This document shows, piece after piece, positions 26,662 to 36,757 of a stretch of DNA of 64,000 bases (the first letter of the stretch is position 1; each line of letters starts with the position of its first letter). Below the pieces are notes generated by a model, which was not told the origin of the DNA, did no database searches, and worked only from the letters and a program-made list of their open reading frames with translations. The DNA is from Desulfovibrio porci (GTDB lineage Bacteria; Desulfobacterota; Desulfovibrionia; Desulfovibrionales; Desulfovibrionaceae): contig NZ_VUMH01000005.1 in assembly GCF_009696265.1 (NCBI RefSeq), positions 179,682 to 243,681 of the forward strand. The letters are read 5' to 3'. The position numbers and the translations under genes were made by a program.

Positions 26662-27768
26662 TCAGGGACGGCGATAGCCGTCCGTAACGCCGTGCGGGCT
26701 GAGAACGATCTGCCACAACTGCAGATCCCGGGCGCGGAAGGCCCCGGCGCAGCTCAGCAGGTAATAGCGGAACATGCGGAACATGCTGTCCGTGCAGGTA
26801 AATTTGCCCTCTTCCCGTCCACGGCTGAAATTTTCAGCCCAGGCCATCAGGGTTTTGTCATAATCGACGCCGAAATTGTGCCAATCTTCCATGACGAAGC
26901 GCCCGGAAACGGCATCGCCAATCTGGCCGATGCTGGGTAGAATGCCGTTGCGGAAGATGTATTTTTCAATCCACGGATCCACGGAAAGCCGTTTCTGATT
27001 GGCGCCGATGGTGTGCAGCAGAAAAAGGCCGTCCTCATGGAGCAGGTTGCGCGCTGTTTCCATGAACACAGTATAATTCTTGTGCCCCACATGCTCGAAC
27101 ATGCCCACGGAAACAATGCGCTCATACTTGCCGGTCAGGGAGCGGTAGTCTTTCAGCAGCCACTCCACGTCAAGGCCTTGGCCGCGGCTTTCGGCGTATT
27201 GGGCCTGAGCCCAGGAAACCGTGACGCCCGTCACATGCACGCCGCTCCGTTTCGCCATATAACTGCCCAGACCGCCCCAGCCGCAGCCGATGTCCAGCAC
27301 GCGCATGCCCGGCTTCAGCCGCAGCTTGCGGCAGATCAGCTCCATTTTATCCAGTTGGGCCTGTTCCAGGGTGTCGGCGTGCTCCCAATAGCCGCAACTG
27401 TACTGCATGGCCGGGTCCAGCATGGCTTCAAACATGTCGTTGCCGAAGTCATAATGCCCCCTGGCCACCATGCGGGCGCGGGCCACGCTTTGCAGATTGC
27501 GCAGCGCATAGGCGGCAATGCCCAGCAACACCGGCAGGGTGAGGCGGAAATGCTTTTCCAGGTCGCCGCGCAGAACCCGGCAGAAAAACTGGTCCAGGGC
27601 CGGGCAGTCCCACCAGCCTTCCATATAGGCTTCCCCCAAACCCAGGCTGCCCTGCCGGATGACCCGGCCCCAAAGGCGATCGTCATGTACCTGAATATCC
27701 CACGGCCGGGTTCCGTTTATCCGGACGTCAATCTTGGCCAGCATCTCCTTGATGACCGACTCGTTCAT
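26662..27768 (-). CDS. cfa: Cyclopropane-fatty-acyl-phospholipid synthase
   Basis: SAM-dependent enzyme that adds a methylene group to double bonds of membrane lipid acyl chains, usually in stress or stationary phase. The 368-residue protein has the N-terminal lipid-binding region (GLGEAYMEGWWDC), GHYDFGNDMFEAMLDPAMQYSCGYW, the SAM-binding VLDIGCGWGGLGSYMA, and VGMFEHVGHKNY. Length and motifs match E. coli Cfa. Single gene, ended by the hairpin at 26551. Confidence 0.95.
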   Translation of the reverse strand: MNESVIKEMLAKIDVRINGTRPWDIQVHDDRLWGRVIRQGSLGLGEAYMEGWWDCPALDQFFCRVLRGDLEKHFRLTLPVLLGIAAYALRNLQSVARARMVARGHYDFGNDMFEAMLDPAMQYSCGYWEHADTLEQAQLDKMELICRKLRLKPGMRVLDIGCGWGGLGSYMAKRSGVHVTGVTVSWAQAQYAESRGQGLDVEWLLKDYRSLTGKYERIVSVGMFEHVGHKNYTVFMETARNLLHEDGLFLLHTIGANQKRLSVDPWIEKYIFRNGILPSIGQIGDAVSGRFVMEDWHNFGVDYDKTLMAWAENFSRGREEGKFTCTDSMFRMFRYYLLSCAGAFRARDLQLWQIVLSPHGVTDGYRRP

Positions 27769-27941
27769 GGTGATGGCTCCATATGCTTTTTCCGCCGCTC
27801 CGCGTTGTCAAAAAGCCGCCGCCGAAAAAGAACAGCGGGAACAGAAAGGAAGTCCGGAGGCAACGGCTTTTTTATAGGCTGTAACCCTTATTCATTGGAC
27901 TTATCCCCATACCGCCCTGTTGACAAGAGGATTCCGTCACG

Positions 27942-27957
27942 AAATATCATGATATTT
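27942..27957. promoter_or_regulatory. Perfect 16-bp palindrome, candidate operator
   Basis: AAATATCATGATATTT is exactly self-complementary and lies between the divergent cfa and rfbB genes, 17 bases after a TTGACA box. It has the form of a dimeric regulator site; which regulator is unknown. Confidence 0.5.
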
Positions 27958-28038
27958 AACATTGTTAGATAAATATAGCATAACGATGAGCTTGTGCATA
28001 ACACAAGCGGCCGCACCGCGCCGCGCTCTTTGCCTTGC

Positions 28039-28052
28039 GGAACGGATTTTGC
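28039..28052 (+). promoter_or_regulatory. Possible sigma-54 promoter of the sugar island
   Basis: GG-N10-GC spacing is exact and the downstream half reads TTTTGCTA, but the -24 half (CGGAACG) is only a partial match to TGGCACG. Rated weak. Confidence 0.25.
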
Positions 28053-28096
28053 TATCATCAGCCAATAATACACAGTTTGTTCCACAGGACGGATTG

Positions 28097-29176
28097 ATGA
28101 CACATACTCTTCTGGTTACAGGCGGCGCGGGCTTCATCGGCTCGGCCGTGGTCCGTGAAGTGCTTGCGGCCAGCGCTTGGCGTGTGGTCAATGTGGATAA
28201 ACTCACCTATTCCGGCAATCCGGCTTCCCTGGCCGATGTGGCGGACAATCCACGTTACCATTTCATCCGGGCCGATATCGCGGACGCCGCGGCCATGCGC
28301 GCGGCCTTTGAAATTTTTGAGCCGGACGCGGTCATGCATCTGGCCGCGGAAAGCCATGTGGACCGCTCCATCGACAGTCCTGCGGCTTTTCTTGAAACCA
28401 ATGTGCGCGGCACGTTCACCCTGCTGGAGGAAGCCCGCCGCTACTGGAAAAATCTGAGCGCCACGGCTTCCCCCAAAGCCCGGGATTTTCGCTTTCATCA
28501 TATTTCCACCGATGAAGTTTTCGGCGATCTGAGCGGCGGCGAGGATTTCTTCACTGAGGAAACGCCTTATGCGCCCAGTTCGCCCTATTCGGCCAGCAAG
28601 GCGGCTTCGGACCATCTGGTGCGGGCCTGGCAGCGCACTTACGGCCTGCCCACCCTGGTGACCAATTGCTCCAACAATTACGGTCCGCGCCAGTTCCCGG
28701 AAAAACTTATTCCCCTGACCATTCTCAACGCCCTGGCCGGACGGGAACTGCCCGTCTACGGCGACGGCGGCCAGATCCGCGACTGGCTTCATGTGGAGGA
28801 TCACGTGCGGGCTCTGCTGCTGGTCCTGGCGCATGGACGCGTGGGCGAAACCTACGCTGTGGGCGGGCATTGCGAGCGGCGGAACATCGACGTGGTCCAT
28901 GCCATCTGCGACATTCTGGAAGAAATGGCCCCTCAAAAACCGGAAGGCGTCAGCCGTTACGCGGATCTGATCCGCTTTGTACGCGACCGGCCGGGCCATG
29001 ACGGGCGCTATGCCATTGACGCATCCAAGATCGCCGCGGAACTGGGCTGGCGGCCACGGGAGACATTCGCCACCGGCCTGCGCAAAACTGTACGCTGGTA
29101 TCTCGACAATGAACCCTGGTGGCGGGCCATACTGGACGGCACCTACCGTTGTGAGCGCCTGGGAACGCAGGTCTGA
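28097..29176 (+). CDS. rfbB: dTDP-glucose 4,6-dehydratase
   Basis: Second step of dTDP-rhamnose synthesis: dTDP-glucose to dTDP-4-keto-6-deoxyglucose. Extended short-chain dehydrogenase of 359 residues with NAD motif [13 protein letters not shown], the [11 protein letters not shown] block, the active-site [10 protein letters not shown] and [18 protein letters not shown]. The ATG at 28097 is used because the frame upstream reads as non-coding. First gene of the plus-strand sugar island. Confidence 0.95.
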   Translation: MTHTLLVTGGAGFIGSAVVREVLAASAWRVVNVDKLTYSGNPASLADVADNPRYHFIRADIADAAAMRAAFEIFEPDAVMHLAAESHVDRSIDSPAAFLETNVRGTFTLLEEARRYWKNLSATASPKARDFRFHHISTDEVFGDLSGGEDFFTEETPYAPSSPYSASKAASDHLVRAWQRTYGLPTLVTNCSNNYGPRQFPEKLIPLTILNALAGRELPVYGDGGQIRDWLHVEDHVRALLLVLAHGRVGETYAVGGHCERRNIDVVHAICDILEEMAPQKPEGVSRYADLIRFVRDRPGHDGRYAIDASKIAAELGWRPRETFATGLRKTVRWYLDNEPWWRAILDGTYRCERLGTQV

Positions 29177-29187
29177 GGGAACATCAC

Positions 29188-30063
29188 ATGAACTACAAAG
29201 GCATTGTTCTGGCCGGCGGCACAGGCACGCGCCTGCATCCCATCACCTTGGGCGTGTCCAAGCAGCTTTTGCCTGTCTATGACAAGCCCATGATCTATTA
29301 TCCCATGTCCGTGCTCATGCTGGCGGGCATCCGGGACATACTGCTCATTTCCACGCCCCTGGATCTGCCCCAGTACCAGCGCCTGCTGGGCGACGGCTCC
29401 CGTTTCGGCCTGCGCCTGAGCTATGCCGTGCAGCCGGAACCGGCGGGCATTGCCCAGGCTTTTGTCATCGGCGAACAGTTTCTGGCTTCCTCGCCGGTCT
29501 GTCTGATTCTGGGCGACAATATTTTTCACGGCCAGCATTTTACCGAAAAACTGCTGCGCGCCGCTTCTCAACAGCAGGGAGCCACCATTTTCGGCTATAT
29601 GGTCAAGGATCCCGAACGCTTCGGCGTGGTGAGCTTCGACGACGCGGGCAATGCCACGGCCATTGAGGAAAAGCCGGACAAACCGCAGTCCCCCTTTGCC
29701 GTCACCGGACTGTATTTCTATGACCACGGCGTGGTGGACGTGGCCAAGGCCATCAAGCCCTCGGCGCGCAACGAGCTTGAAATCACCAGCGTCAATCAGG
29801 CATATCTTGAACGCGGGCAACTGCGAGTGGAAAAGCTGGGGCGCGGCTTCGCCTGGCTGGATACGGGCACGCACACCAGTCTGCTGGAAGCCTCGGCCTA
29901 TGTGCAGACCATTGAGGAGCGTCAGGGCCTCAAGGTGGCCTGCCTGGAGGAAATCGCCTGGCGGCAGGGCTGGATAGACGACGCGACCATGGAACGGGCC
30001 GGACAGTTTTTTGCTAAAACCGGTTACGGACAGTATCTGTTGCGCCTGCTGCAAACGCGCTGA
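29188..30063 (+). CDS. rfbA: Glucose-1-phosphate thymidylyltransferase
   Basis: Makes dTDP-glucose from dTTP and glucose-1-phosphate. The 291-residue protein has [35 protein letters not shown] in part (GGTGTRL nucleotide loop), ILGDNIFHG, and [14 protein letters not shown], all diagnostic for RmlA. It follows rfbB by eleven bases. Confidence 0.96.
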   Translation: MNYKGIVLAGGTGTRLHPITLGVSKQLLPVYDKPMIYYPMSVLMLAGIRDILLISTPLDLPQYQRLLGDGSRFGLRLSYAVQPEPAGIAQAFVIGEQFLASSPVCLILGDNIFHGQHFTEKLLRAASQQQGATIFGYMVKDPERFGVVSFDDAGNATAIEEKPDKPQSPFAVTGLYFYDHGVVDVAKAIKPSARNELEITSVNQAYLERGQLRVEKLGRGFAWLDTGTHTSLLEASAYVQTIEERQGLKVACLEEIAWRQGWIDDATMERAGQFFAKTGYGQYLLRLLQTR

Positions 30064-30074
30064 CCGGAGAACTA

Positions 30075-30620
30075 ATGGAATTCAAAACCCTGGCGCCCAA
30101 CGGCCCCGTGCTGATGATTCCCACCGTGCATGGCGATGAACGCGGCTTTTTTCTGGAAACCTTCCGGCAGAATGAATTTGACGCCCAGTGCGGCCCTCAT
30201 GTTTTTGTACAAGACAATCACAGCAAATCCCGTCAAAATGTCCTGCGCGGCCTGCACTATCAGCTTGAGCGCCCCCAGGGCAAGCTGGTGCGGGTGATCC
30301 AGGGGCACGTCTGCGATGTGGCCGTGGATCTGCGCGCTTCCTCGCCCACATTCGGCCAAAGCTTCACGGCGCTGCTGGATGACGTAAACCGCCATATGCT
30401 CTGGGTGCCGCCCGGCTTTGCGCACGGTTTTCTGGTGTTGAGCCCGGAAGCCGAATTTGTCTACAAATGCACGACATATTATGCGCCCGAGGATGAGCAC
30501 TGCCTGCGTTGGGATGATCCGGCCATAGGTATAGACTGGCCCCTGTCTGACGCAGATCCGGTTATTTCCGCCAAAGACCGGGAAGGACTTTCCTTCGCCG
30601 ATTGCCCCAAATATCGTTGA
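30075..30620 (+). CDS. rfbC: dTDP-4-dehydrorhamnose 3,5-epimerase
   Basis: Third enzyme of the rhamnose pathway, 181 residues, cupin fold. Catalytic His in LRGLHYQ, Asp in DVAVDLR and the block WVPPGFAHGFLVLS are present. The next pathway gene, rfbD, is not here, so the final reduction must be encoded elsewhere or the product is used differently. Confidence 0.96.
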   Translation: MEFKTLAPNGPVLMIPTVHGDERGFFLETFRQNEFDAQCGPHVFVQDNHSKSRQNVLRGLHYQLERPQGKLVRVIQGHVCDVAVDLRASSPTFGQSFTALLDDVNRHMLWVPPGFAHGFLVLSPEAEFVYKCTTYYAPEDEHCLRWDDPAIGIDWPLSDADPVISAKDREGLSFADCPKYR

Positions 30621-30632
30621 GCGAAAACGGAT

Positions 30633-31763
30633 ATGACAACCCAACCGCCACTCATTTCAGTCATCATCCCTTGCTATAACTATGGGCATTTTTTGTCTGA
30701 AGCGGTTGACAGCGTTCTTGGTCAGAAACGCGGCGAGCTGACAGTGGAAATTATTGTCGTGGACGATGGTTCTACGGACGACACCGCCGTCGTGGCCCAA
30801 GGGCTGGGTTCGTCCATTCGTTATATTCATCAGGAAAACCAGGGGCTCTCCGAAGCGCGTAACACCGGCATACGCGCGGCAAAGGGAGATTTTCTGGTTT
30901 TTCTTGACGCCGACGATCTGTTGACCGCCAACACCCTGAGCAGCCATCTGAACAATTTCGCCGCCCATCCGGAACTGGACGCCAGCGTCTGCCTGAGCCT
31001 TCAGGCAGTCGAATCGAATCGCAGCACCTACCTCTGGCCGCTCAAATCCTCACATCTGGATATGCACCTCTGCCACAGTAACATCTCACCGGTGCATACC
31101 TTTATGCTGCGCACCCGCGTCGCGCGCGAGATCGGTTTTTTTGATCCCGACCTCAAGGCCTGCGAAGATCAGGATTACTGGCTGCGTTGCGCCGCCTCAG
31201 GCAAACGTTTCGGAACCAATGTCGACGGTATGGTCATTTACCGACAGCATGGACAGAGCATGACCAGCCAGATGTCTCGCCAATTGGCCCATGATGGCGC
31301 CATCCGCTTTAAAATCAGTATGTTGTTGGAAAACAGGCCGGATTTCCCCCAGGCCGGGAAATTCTATGGCTGGCTGGCGCACGCCGCCGGAAGCATCAGC
31401 AGCGCTTACGGGCTCTACCCCCAAAGCCCCCAGTTCGCTCTGAGGCTGCTGGACGAATCGGCCAAAGCCGTCCTAAAGGCCGCGGTTGTTGCAGCGCAGG
31501 CGAAGACAGATGATGCCCATCTGATTCTGGCGGAACGCTACTTCGCTGGCGAATACCTCTTGCGGGCCGGAAGCTTTGACGCTCATTCCTGCCGTCCTCT
31601 TGAAAAAGCGACAGGTTTCCTTGCAACTCGCCACTCAAAACTGGCCGGTCTGACCAGGAGCCAGTTGAATGCCAGACAGAAGCAACTCTTTACCCGCCTG
31701 TGTTGCGAGCATGAACGGGTGCAGGCAACATTCAAAAGAGAGGGGATTTTTGTATCTTGGTGA
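30633..31763 (+). CDS. Family 2 glycosyltransferase
   Basis: GT-A glycosyltransferase, 376 residues. N-terminal domain with ISVIIPCYNYGHFLSEAVDSVL, VVDDGSTDDT and the metal-binding LDADD (residues about 92-96); then EIGFFDPDLKACEDQDYWLR, the usual acceptor-side block. The C-terminal 150 residues are not recognised. It probably adds a sugar to a surface polysaccharide or flagellin glycan made by this island. Confidence 0.85.
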   Translation: MTTQPPLISVIIPCYNYGHFLSEAVDSVLGQKRGELTVEIIVVDDGSTDDTAVVAQGLGSSIRYIHQENQGLSEARNTGIRAAKGDFLVFLDADDLLTANTLSSHLNNFAAHPELDASVCLSLQAVESNRSTYLWPLKSSHLDMHLCHSNISPVHTFMLRTRVAREIGFFDPDLKACEDQDYWLRCAASGKRFGTNVDGMVIYRQHGQSMTSQMSRQLAHDGAIRFKISMLLENRPDFPQAGKFYGWLAHAAGSISSAYGLYPQSPQFALRLLDESAKAVLKAAVVAAQAKTDDAHLILAERYFAGEYLLRAGSFDAHSCRPLEKATGFLATRHSKLAGLTRSQLNARQKQLFTRLCCEHERVQATFKREGIFVSW

Positions 31764-31864
31764 CCAGCGTTTTTCGTTAGAATGCTCCCATAAAAAAGTT
31801 AATATTTCTGAAGAGTTATTTTTTTGCTATAAAATTATATTTATTATAAATTCAAGAGGAATAT

Positions 31865-32803
31865 ATGAAACTGCGCCCTGAAGTATCTGTAATTATGTCA
31901 GTATATAATGGAGAAGAACATTTGAATGAATGTTTACAAAGCATTTGTGCACAAACATTCTCAAATTTTGAGTTTATTATCGTCAATGATGCTTCCACTG
32001 ATAATACTGCTGAGATTTTGAAACACTGGCAGCGCATGGATTCGCGTATACGACTTCTATACAATCTCGAAAATAAAGAACGCTCCATTTCCCGTAACCG
32101 GGCCATTACGGCGGCCCGTTCTCCGCTTATTGCCGTAATGGATGCCGATGATCATGCACTGCCAACAAGGCTCGCCGTGCAGACCGCCTTTCTGAGAGAA
32201 CATCCCGAGGTTCAAATACTAGGCGGCGACATGCTTATATATGGCAGCGAAAAACGCTTGTCACATCCACAGGATAACGATGAAATTCGTGCTGCCTTAT
32301 TTTTTGATTGCAGCATATTTCATCCAACTACCATGTTGCGAAAATCTATTTTAACAAAAACAAATAAATGGTATAATCCATTACTCCCACCAACAGAAGA
32401 TTATGGGCTTTGGGCTGACCTATTAACAGTCAAGAAAGCTATATTTGCAAATATTCCAGAGACACTGGTACGTTATCGCTTTAGTGATATTCCTCGTCCC
32501 CTATACGAAGAGAAACAGTTTCGAAATGCAAATATAGTTCGCTCCAAAATTTTGCAACAGCTTGGATTGCAAGCTAGTACAGAAAATATAAAATGCCATA
32601 TCGCACTCTTATTCTGTGATGCGCAGGCGCTAGGTGTTACACCTGCTCAGTGCGCTCTATACGGCAATAAGCTACTGAAGGCCAATGAGCATACCCTTTT
32701 GACCTCTCCCGCCGCGCTGGAGGCTGAGATTTCTCGCCGACTCACGCAAGTCTTCCGTGTGGATATGCTGCAACGGCAAGAGCATCGTCCAAGTCAATTT
32801 TAA
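31865..32803 (+). CDS. Family 2 glycosyltransferase (AT-rich)
   Basis: GT-A glycosyltransferase of 312 residues: VSVIMSVYNGEEHLNECLQSI, NDASTDNT, and MDADDHALPTRL as the metal site. AGAGGAA lies upstream of the ATG. Base composition drops sharply here compared with the flanking genes, which suggests separate transfer. Acceptor and donor unknown. Confidence 0.82.
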   Translation: MKLRPEVSVIMSVYNGEEHLNECLQSICAQTFSNFEFIIVNDASTDNTAEILKHWQRMDSRIRLLYNLENKERSISRNRAITAARSPLIAVMDADDHALPTRLAVQTAFLREHPEVQILGGDMLIYGSEKRLSHPQDNDEIRAALFFDCSIFHPTTMLRKSILTKTNKWYNPLLPPTEDYGLWADLLTVKKAIFANIPETLVRYRFSDIPRPLYEEKQFRNANIVRSKILQQLGLQASTENIKCHIALLFCDAQALGVTPAQCALYGNKLLKANEHTLLTSPAALEAEISRRLTQVFRVDMLQRQEHRPSQF

Positions 32804-32817
32804 TAAGGAGTACTTCC

Positions 32818-34401
32818 TTGAATATTCTTTGCTTTGCTCCATTTTCAGCAGCCTGGGATTTACATGGCTACATTGAAATGGGGATTTTACAATCTCTGAG
32901 AGAAAAAAAAGCTAATATTATATATGTATTTTGTGACATAAAAAGTGAATATTGTTATTTATATCTTCATGAAAAGGCAAATTGCGCTTATTGCCAGCAA
33001 AGATCTGCAGTATTCGCCGCTGACAAAAACATGCCTTACATCTGGCTGAGCCGTTTTGCACAGGCGGATGACCATGCTGTGGCAACAGACTTCGTGGAAA
33101 GCCTGTCTCCTGAGGAATACCCATATGCCGACTATGAAGGCAAAGCGATAGGGCGCTGGGTCTTGTCAACGTTTATCAGCTTTTTGCGGGAAAATCCCTT
33201 CAACTGCCACAAAGCAACACATGTGAGTGTTTACAAGGGCATGCTTGTCTTCGCCCTTGAAACGGCCCTAGCCTTAGAGCGCCTGTTACAGCAAGGGCGA
33301 TATGACCGCGTGCTTATGTTCAACGGGCGTTTCTTGCCTTTTTCCATTTTGCTGGATATGGCAGAAGCCCGGAAAATTCCCTGCTATTTGCACGAAAGAG
33401 GCTCACTGCCCAATACTCTGCGCGTAGTCCGCCACGACCCGTCTTCAAAACTCCATCCCATGACGATCATCCCACCTGAAACCTTGTTGGCCGTGCCCCT
33501 GACTCCGGATCAACTGGAAAAAACGCAGTCCATCATGCTGCGAGCAGAAACAGACGACACGGGCCTCAACTGGGACAGACACTCCCCTACAACGAAGTAT
33601 GACGACCTGCGCGCCCATCTAAATATTGAAAAAGACAAGCGTGTCTGGGCTTTTTTTGTTTCTTCCGATGATGAAATGGCCGCATTTCGAGGCTATGAGT
33701 ATCCGGACTTCCCCACCCAATTGGATGGACTCATACGTATTATCCAGATTATAGCCGATTTTTCCGATGTACATCTGGTCATACGCATGCATCCCAACAG
33801 CGGCGCCAAAGGAACCAAGCGCGTGCCTTGGGCTGATAAGCTCACGTCTTTTTTACGGCAGCGCAATCATCATTATGTTACTGTCATTGCAGCAGATGAC
33901 CAAGTCAATACCTACCAACTTATGAGACTTGCCGAATTTGGCCTGGTTGCTTGCAGTTCCTGCGCTGCGGAAATACTGCATAGAGGCAAGCCAAGCATGG
34001 CTTTCCATAAATTGATAACGAAGAATGAAGGAATATTTATAGCTGACAGCAATGCAGCCATGAAAAGGATTCTCTATCGGTTCCATGAAAAAGATATTTC
34101 CAGATCTGAAATGAAAGAATGTTTTCGGAAAAGCTTACGCCATAAATACTTTAGATTCTTTTTATCTAATATACCATTTGAAGTTCTTACACAAACATCG
34201 CCACATACGGTACGTGCTCTTTTTCGTCGCGTCGAAGAAATCAAAAATATACGTTACCCGGCTTTAAACAAGCTTTCAGACCAGATTTTAAGCGGCAATG
34301 AAATCACTTTTGACTATTTTGAAAATGATGAACAGCACTCCTGTTTAGATTCTGAGAGCAGATGGATCGATACATATATGGATCGCTGGTTTACCTCTTG
34401 A
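32818..34401 (+). CDS. Putative surface-polysaccharide glycosyltransferase, GT-B-like
   Basis: A 527-residue protein I cannot assign to a named family. TTG start with AAGGAG seven bases ahead. The first third contains YDRVLMFNGRFLPF and CYLHERGS; the last third has LVIRMHPN and then GLVACSSCAAEILHRGKPSMAF, which resembles the donor-binding half of GT-B capsule or lipopolysaccharide transferases. It is AT-rich like the gene before it. It could be a capsule-type transferase; this is inference from pattern and context. Confidence 0.55.
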   Translation: MNILCFAPFSAAWDLHGYIEMGILQSLREKKANIIYVFCDIKSEYCYLYLHEKANCAYCQQRSAVFAADKNMPYIWLSRFAQADDHAVATDFVESLSPEEYPYADYEGKAIGRWVLSTFISFLRENPFNCHKATHVSVYKGMLVFALETALALERLLQQGRYDRVLMFNGRFLPFSILLDMAEARKIPCYLHERGSLPNTLRVVRHDPSSKLHPMTIIPPETLLAVPLTPDQLEKTQSIMLRAETDDTGLNWDRHSPTTKYDDLRAHLNIEKDKRVWAFFVSSDDEMAAFRGYEYPDFPTQLDGLIRIIQIIADFSDVHLVIRMHPNSGAKGTKRVPWADKLTSFLRQRNHHYVTVIAADDQVNTYQLMRLAEFGLVACSSCAAEILHRGKPSMAFHKLITKNEGIFIADSNAAMKRILYRFHEKDISRSEMKECFRKSLRHKYFRFFLSNIPFEVLTQTSPHTVRALFRRVEEIKNIRYPALNKLSDQILSGNEITFDYFENDEQHSCLDSESRWIDTYMDRWFTS

Positions 34402-34505
34402 GGACACAACAGCATGTCCATAACTGTTTTTTAAAGTGTAATGGCATACTACATGCATATAATGTAATAATTATCCGGCGTCATGCCGCTGACGAGAGAA
34501 AAGAT

Positions 34506-35489
34506 ATGTTTAATGGAAAATCCATTCTCATTACCGGCGGTACCGGTTCTTTTGGCAAAAAATGTATTGAAATTATCTTGAAAAAGCACAAGCCCAAACG
34601 GCTTATTGTTTTTTCCCGTGATGAACTCAAGCAGTTTGAAATGCAGCAGGTATTTTCCCCGAAAAAGTATGGCTGCATGCGTTATTTCATCGGTGACGTA
34701 CGCGACAGGGAACGTCTGTACCGGGCTTTCCGGGGTGTGGATTACATCATCCATGCGGCGGCTCTCAAGCAGGTGCCCGCAGCGGAATATAATCCTACGG
34801 AATGCATCCGCACCAACATCGGGGGCACGGAAAACATCGTCAATGCGGCGGCCGACTGCGGTGTGAAAAAGGCCGTGGCCCTGTCCACGGACAAGGCTGT
34901 GGCTCCGGTCAATCTCTATGGCGCCACCAAGCTCTGTTCGGACAAACTTTTCATTGCGGCCAATGCCTATACGGCCTGCGAAACCATATATTCCGTGGTG
35001 CGCTACGGCAATGTCATGGCCAGCCGCGGCAGCGTTATTCCCTTTTTTATAAAGCAACGTAACGAAGGCCGCCCCCTGTCCATTACGGACAGGCGCATGA
35101 CCCGCTTCTGGATCACGCTGGAGCAGTCCGTGCACATGGTGCTGCGCTCCTTTGAGCTGGCCGGTGGTGGCGAGATTCTTGTGCCCAAGATACCCAGTAT
35201 GAAGATCACGGATCTGGCCGAAGCCATTGCGCCAGGCATGCCCACCGTTGAGGTCGGTATTCGCCCCGGTGAAAAGTTGCACGAAACGATGATCACGGCC
35301 GAGGATTCCCGCCATACCATCGATATCGGCCAGTACTATGTCATCAAGCCGGAAACTTTTGCCTACCGAGGACCCGAAGGCATTCCCGTACCCGAAGGCT
35401 TCAGCTACAATTCCGGCACTAACGAACGCTGGCTGGGCGTTCCGGAATTGCGCGATACCCTGAAGGAACAAGGAGTTGACATCAGCTAA
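34506..35489 (+). CDS. pseB: UDP-N-acetylglucosamine 4,6-dehydratase (inverting), PseB
   Basis: First step of pseudaminic acid synthesis. Short-chain dehydrogenase of 327 residues: ILITGGTGSFGKK, FSRDELKQFEMQQVF, FIGDVRDRERL, HAAALKQVPAAEYNP, and the active-site LYGATKL. These blocks are characteristic of PseB. ATG at 34506 is used; the frame upstream to 34362 overlaps the preceding gene and lacks homology. pseC follows after two bases. Confidence 0.94.
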   Translation: MFNGKSILITGGTGSFGKKCIEIILKKHKPKRLIVFSRDELKQFEMQQVFSPKKYGCMRYFIGDVRDRERLYRAFRGVDYIIHAAALKQVPAAEYNPTECIRTNIGGTENIVNAAADCGVKKAVALSTDKAVAPVNLYGATKLCSDKLFIAANAYTACETIYSVVRYGNVMASRGSVIPFFIKQRNEGRPLSITDRRMTRFWITLEQSVHMVLRSFELAGGGEILVPKIPSMKITDLAEAIAPGMPTVEVGIRPGEKLHETMITAEDSRHTIDIGQYYVIKPETFAYRGPEGIPVPEGFSYNSGTNERWLGVPELRDTLKEQGVDIS

Positions 35490-35491
35490 CC

Positions 35492-36607
35492 ATGAATACT
35501 CCCCATTTTATCCCCTACGGCCAGCAAATCATTGATGATGACGACATAGCGGCTGTGGTCAGCGCGCTGCGCTCGGACTGGCTGACCACCGGCCCGGCCG
35601 TGGAACGCTTCGAGGCGGACATCTGCTCCTATACGGGCGCACGCTACGGCGTAGCCGTGAGCAGCGGCACGGCGGCCCTACACGCGGCCATGTTCGCCCT
35701 GAACATTGGTCCCGGCGACGAAGTCATCGTCCCTCCCATGACCTTTGCAGCCTCGGCCAACTGTATCCTCTATCAAGGAGGAACGCCCATCTTTGCCGAT
35801 GTAAATGCCGATACCTTGTTGATTGATTCGGCTGCCGTGGAAGCGGCCATTACTTCCCGCACCAAGGCCATTATAGCGGTGGATTATGCCGGACAGCCCT
35901 GTGACTGGGATGCCTTACGCACCATTGCCGATAAATATCATCTGGCGCTGGTGGCCGATGGCTGCCATGCTCTGGGCGCCGCCTATAAAGGATGTCAAGT
36001 CGGTACGCTGGCCGATATCACGGTCTTCAGCTTCCATCCGGTCAAGCACATCACCACCGGCGAAGGCGGTATGGCCGTTAGCAACGACGAAGAGCTTGCC
36101 GCACGCATGCGGGCCTTTCGCGGACATGGTATTACGACCACGGCCAACCAGCGAGAAAAATCCGGCGCCTGGTTTTATGAAATGACTGCACTGGGATACA
36201 ATTACCGCATTACGGACTTACAATGCGCACTGGGCAGTTCCCAACTCAAAAAACTGGAAGGCTGGATTAAAAAACGCAATCAACTGGCCCAGGTCTATGA
36301 TGCCGCCCTGGCAAACCTGGCAAGTCTCCGGCCGCTCAAACGCCGGGCAGAAGTACGGCATGCCTATCATCTCTATGTGGTACGCACCCCGAACCGGGAT
36401 GAGATATTCCGACGATTGCGCGCTAAAGGTATCGGGGCCAACGTGCATTACGTCCCCGTACACCTGCATCCCTATTACCAGCAGGTAGTCGGCACACGGG
36501 AAGGCCTCTGCCCAGTGGCTGAAGCCGCCTATCGGGAAATCCTGACCCTGCCGCTCTGGCCAGGGATGACGGAAACAGATATTGAACGTATTGTAAATTG
36601 TACATAG
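35492..36607 (+). CDS. pseC: UDP-4-amino-4,6-dideoxy-N-acetyl-altrosamine transaminase, PseC
   Basis: PLP aminotransferase of the DegT/DnrJ/EryC1 family, 371 residues, second step of the pseudaminic pathway. It shows YGQQIIDDDDIAAVV, AVSSGTAALHAAMFAL, and the PLP lysine block FSFHPVKHITTGEGG. N-terminus and order after pseB support PseC rather than another sugar aminotransferase. Confidence 0.93.
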   Translation: MNTPHFIPYGQQIIDDDDIAAVVSALRSDWLTTGPAVERFEADICSYTGARYGVAVSSGTAALHAAMFALNIGPGDEVIVPPMTFAASANCILYQGGTPIFADVNADTLLIDSAAVEAAITSRTKAIIAVDYAGQPCDWDALRTIADKYHLALVADGCHALGAAYKGCQVGTLADITVFSFHPVKHITTGEGGMAVSNDEELAARMRAFRGHGITTTANQREKSGAWFYEMTALGYNYRITDLQCALGSSQLKKLEGWIKKRNQLAQVYDAALANLASLRPLKRRAEVRHAYHLYVVRTPNRDEIFRRLRAKGIGANVHYVPVHLHPYYQQVVGTREGLCPVAEAAYREILTLPLWPGMTETDIERIVNCT

Positions 36608-36757
36608 CTTCTTCTGAATAAAATATAAGGAAGTTAGTATATAATTATATATTTTTATATACACAAATACACCATATTACGCCATAACTATAACAATAAA
36701 AGCAGCAGTTTCCTTTGTAAATCACAAACTTAGAATCTGTAGCACAGGAAAACTAGC
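36608..36757. other. AT-rich gap inside the pse cluster
   Basis: The only sizeable gap inside the pse genes. It is very AT-rich with several TATAAT-like strings (for example around 36638-36660) and could hold an internal promoter for pseF and the genes after it. No gene seen. Confidence 0.4.

Larger units (their letters stand above)
27769..28096. other. Divergent intergenic region between cfa and rfbB
   Basis: No gene seen. AT-rich centre with a TTGACA at 27920, a perfect 16-bp palindrome (27942-27957), a second small palindrome TAACATTGTTA (27957-27967), and a possible sigma-54 element (28039-28052). Confidence 0.6.
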
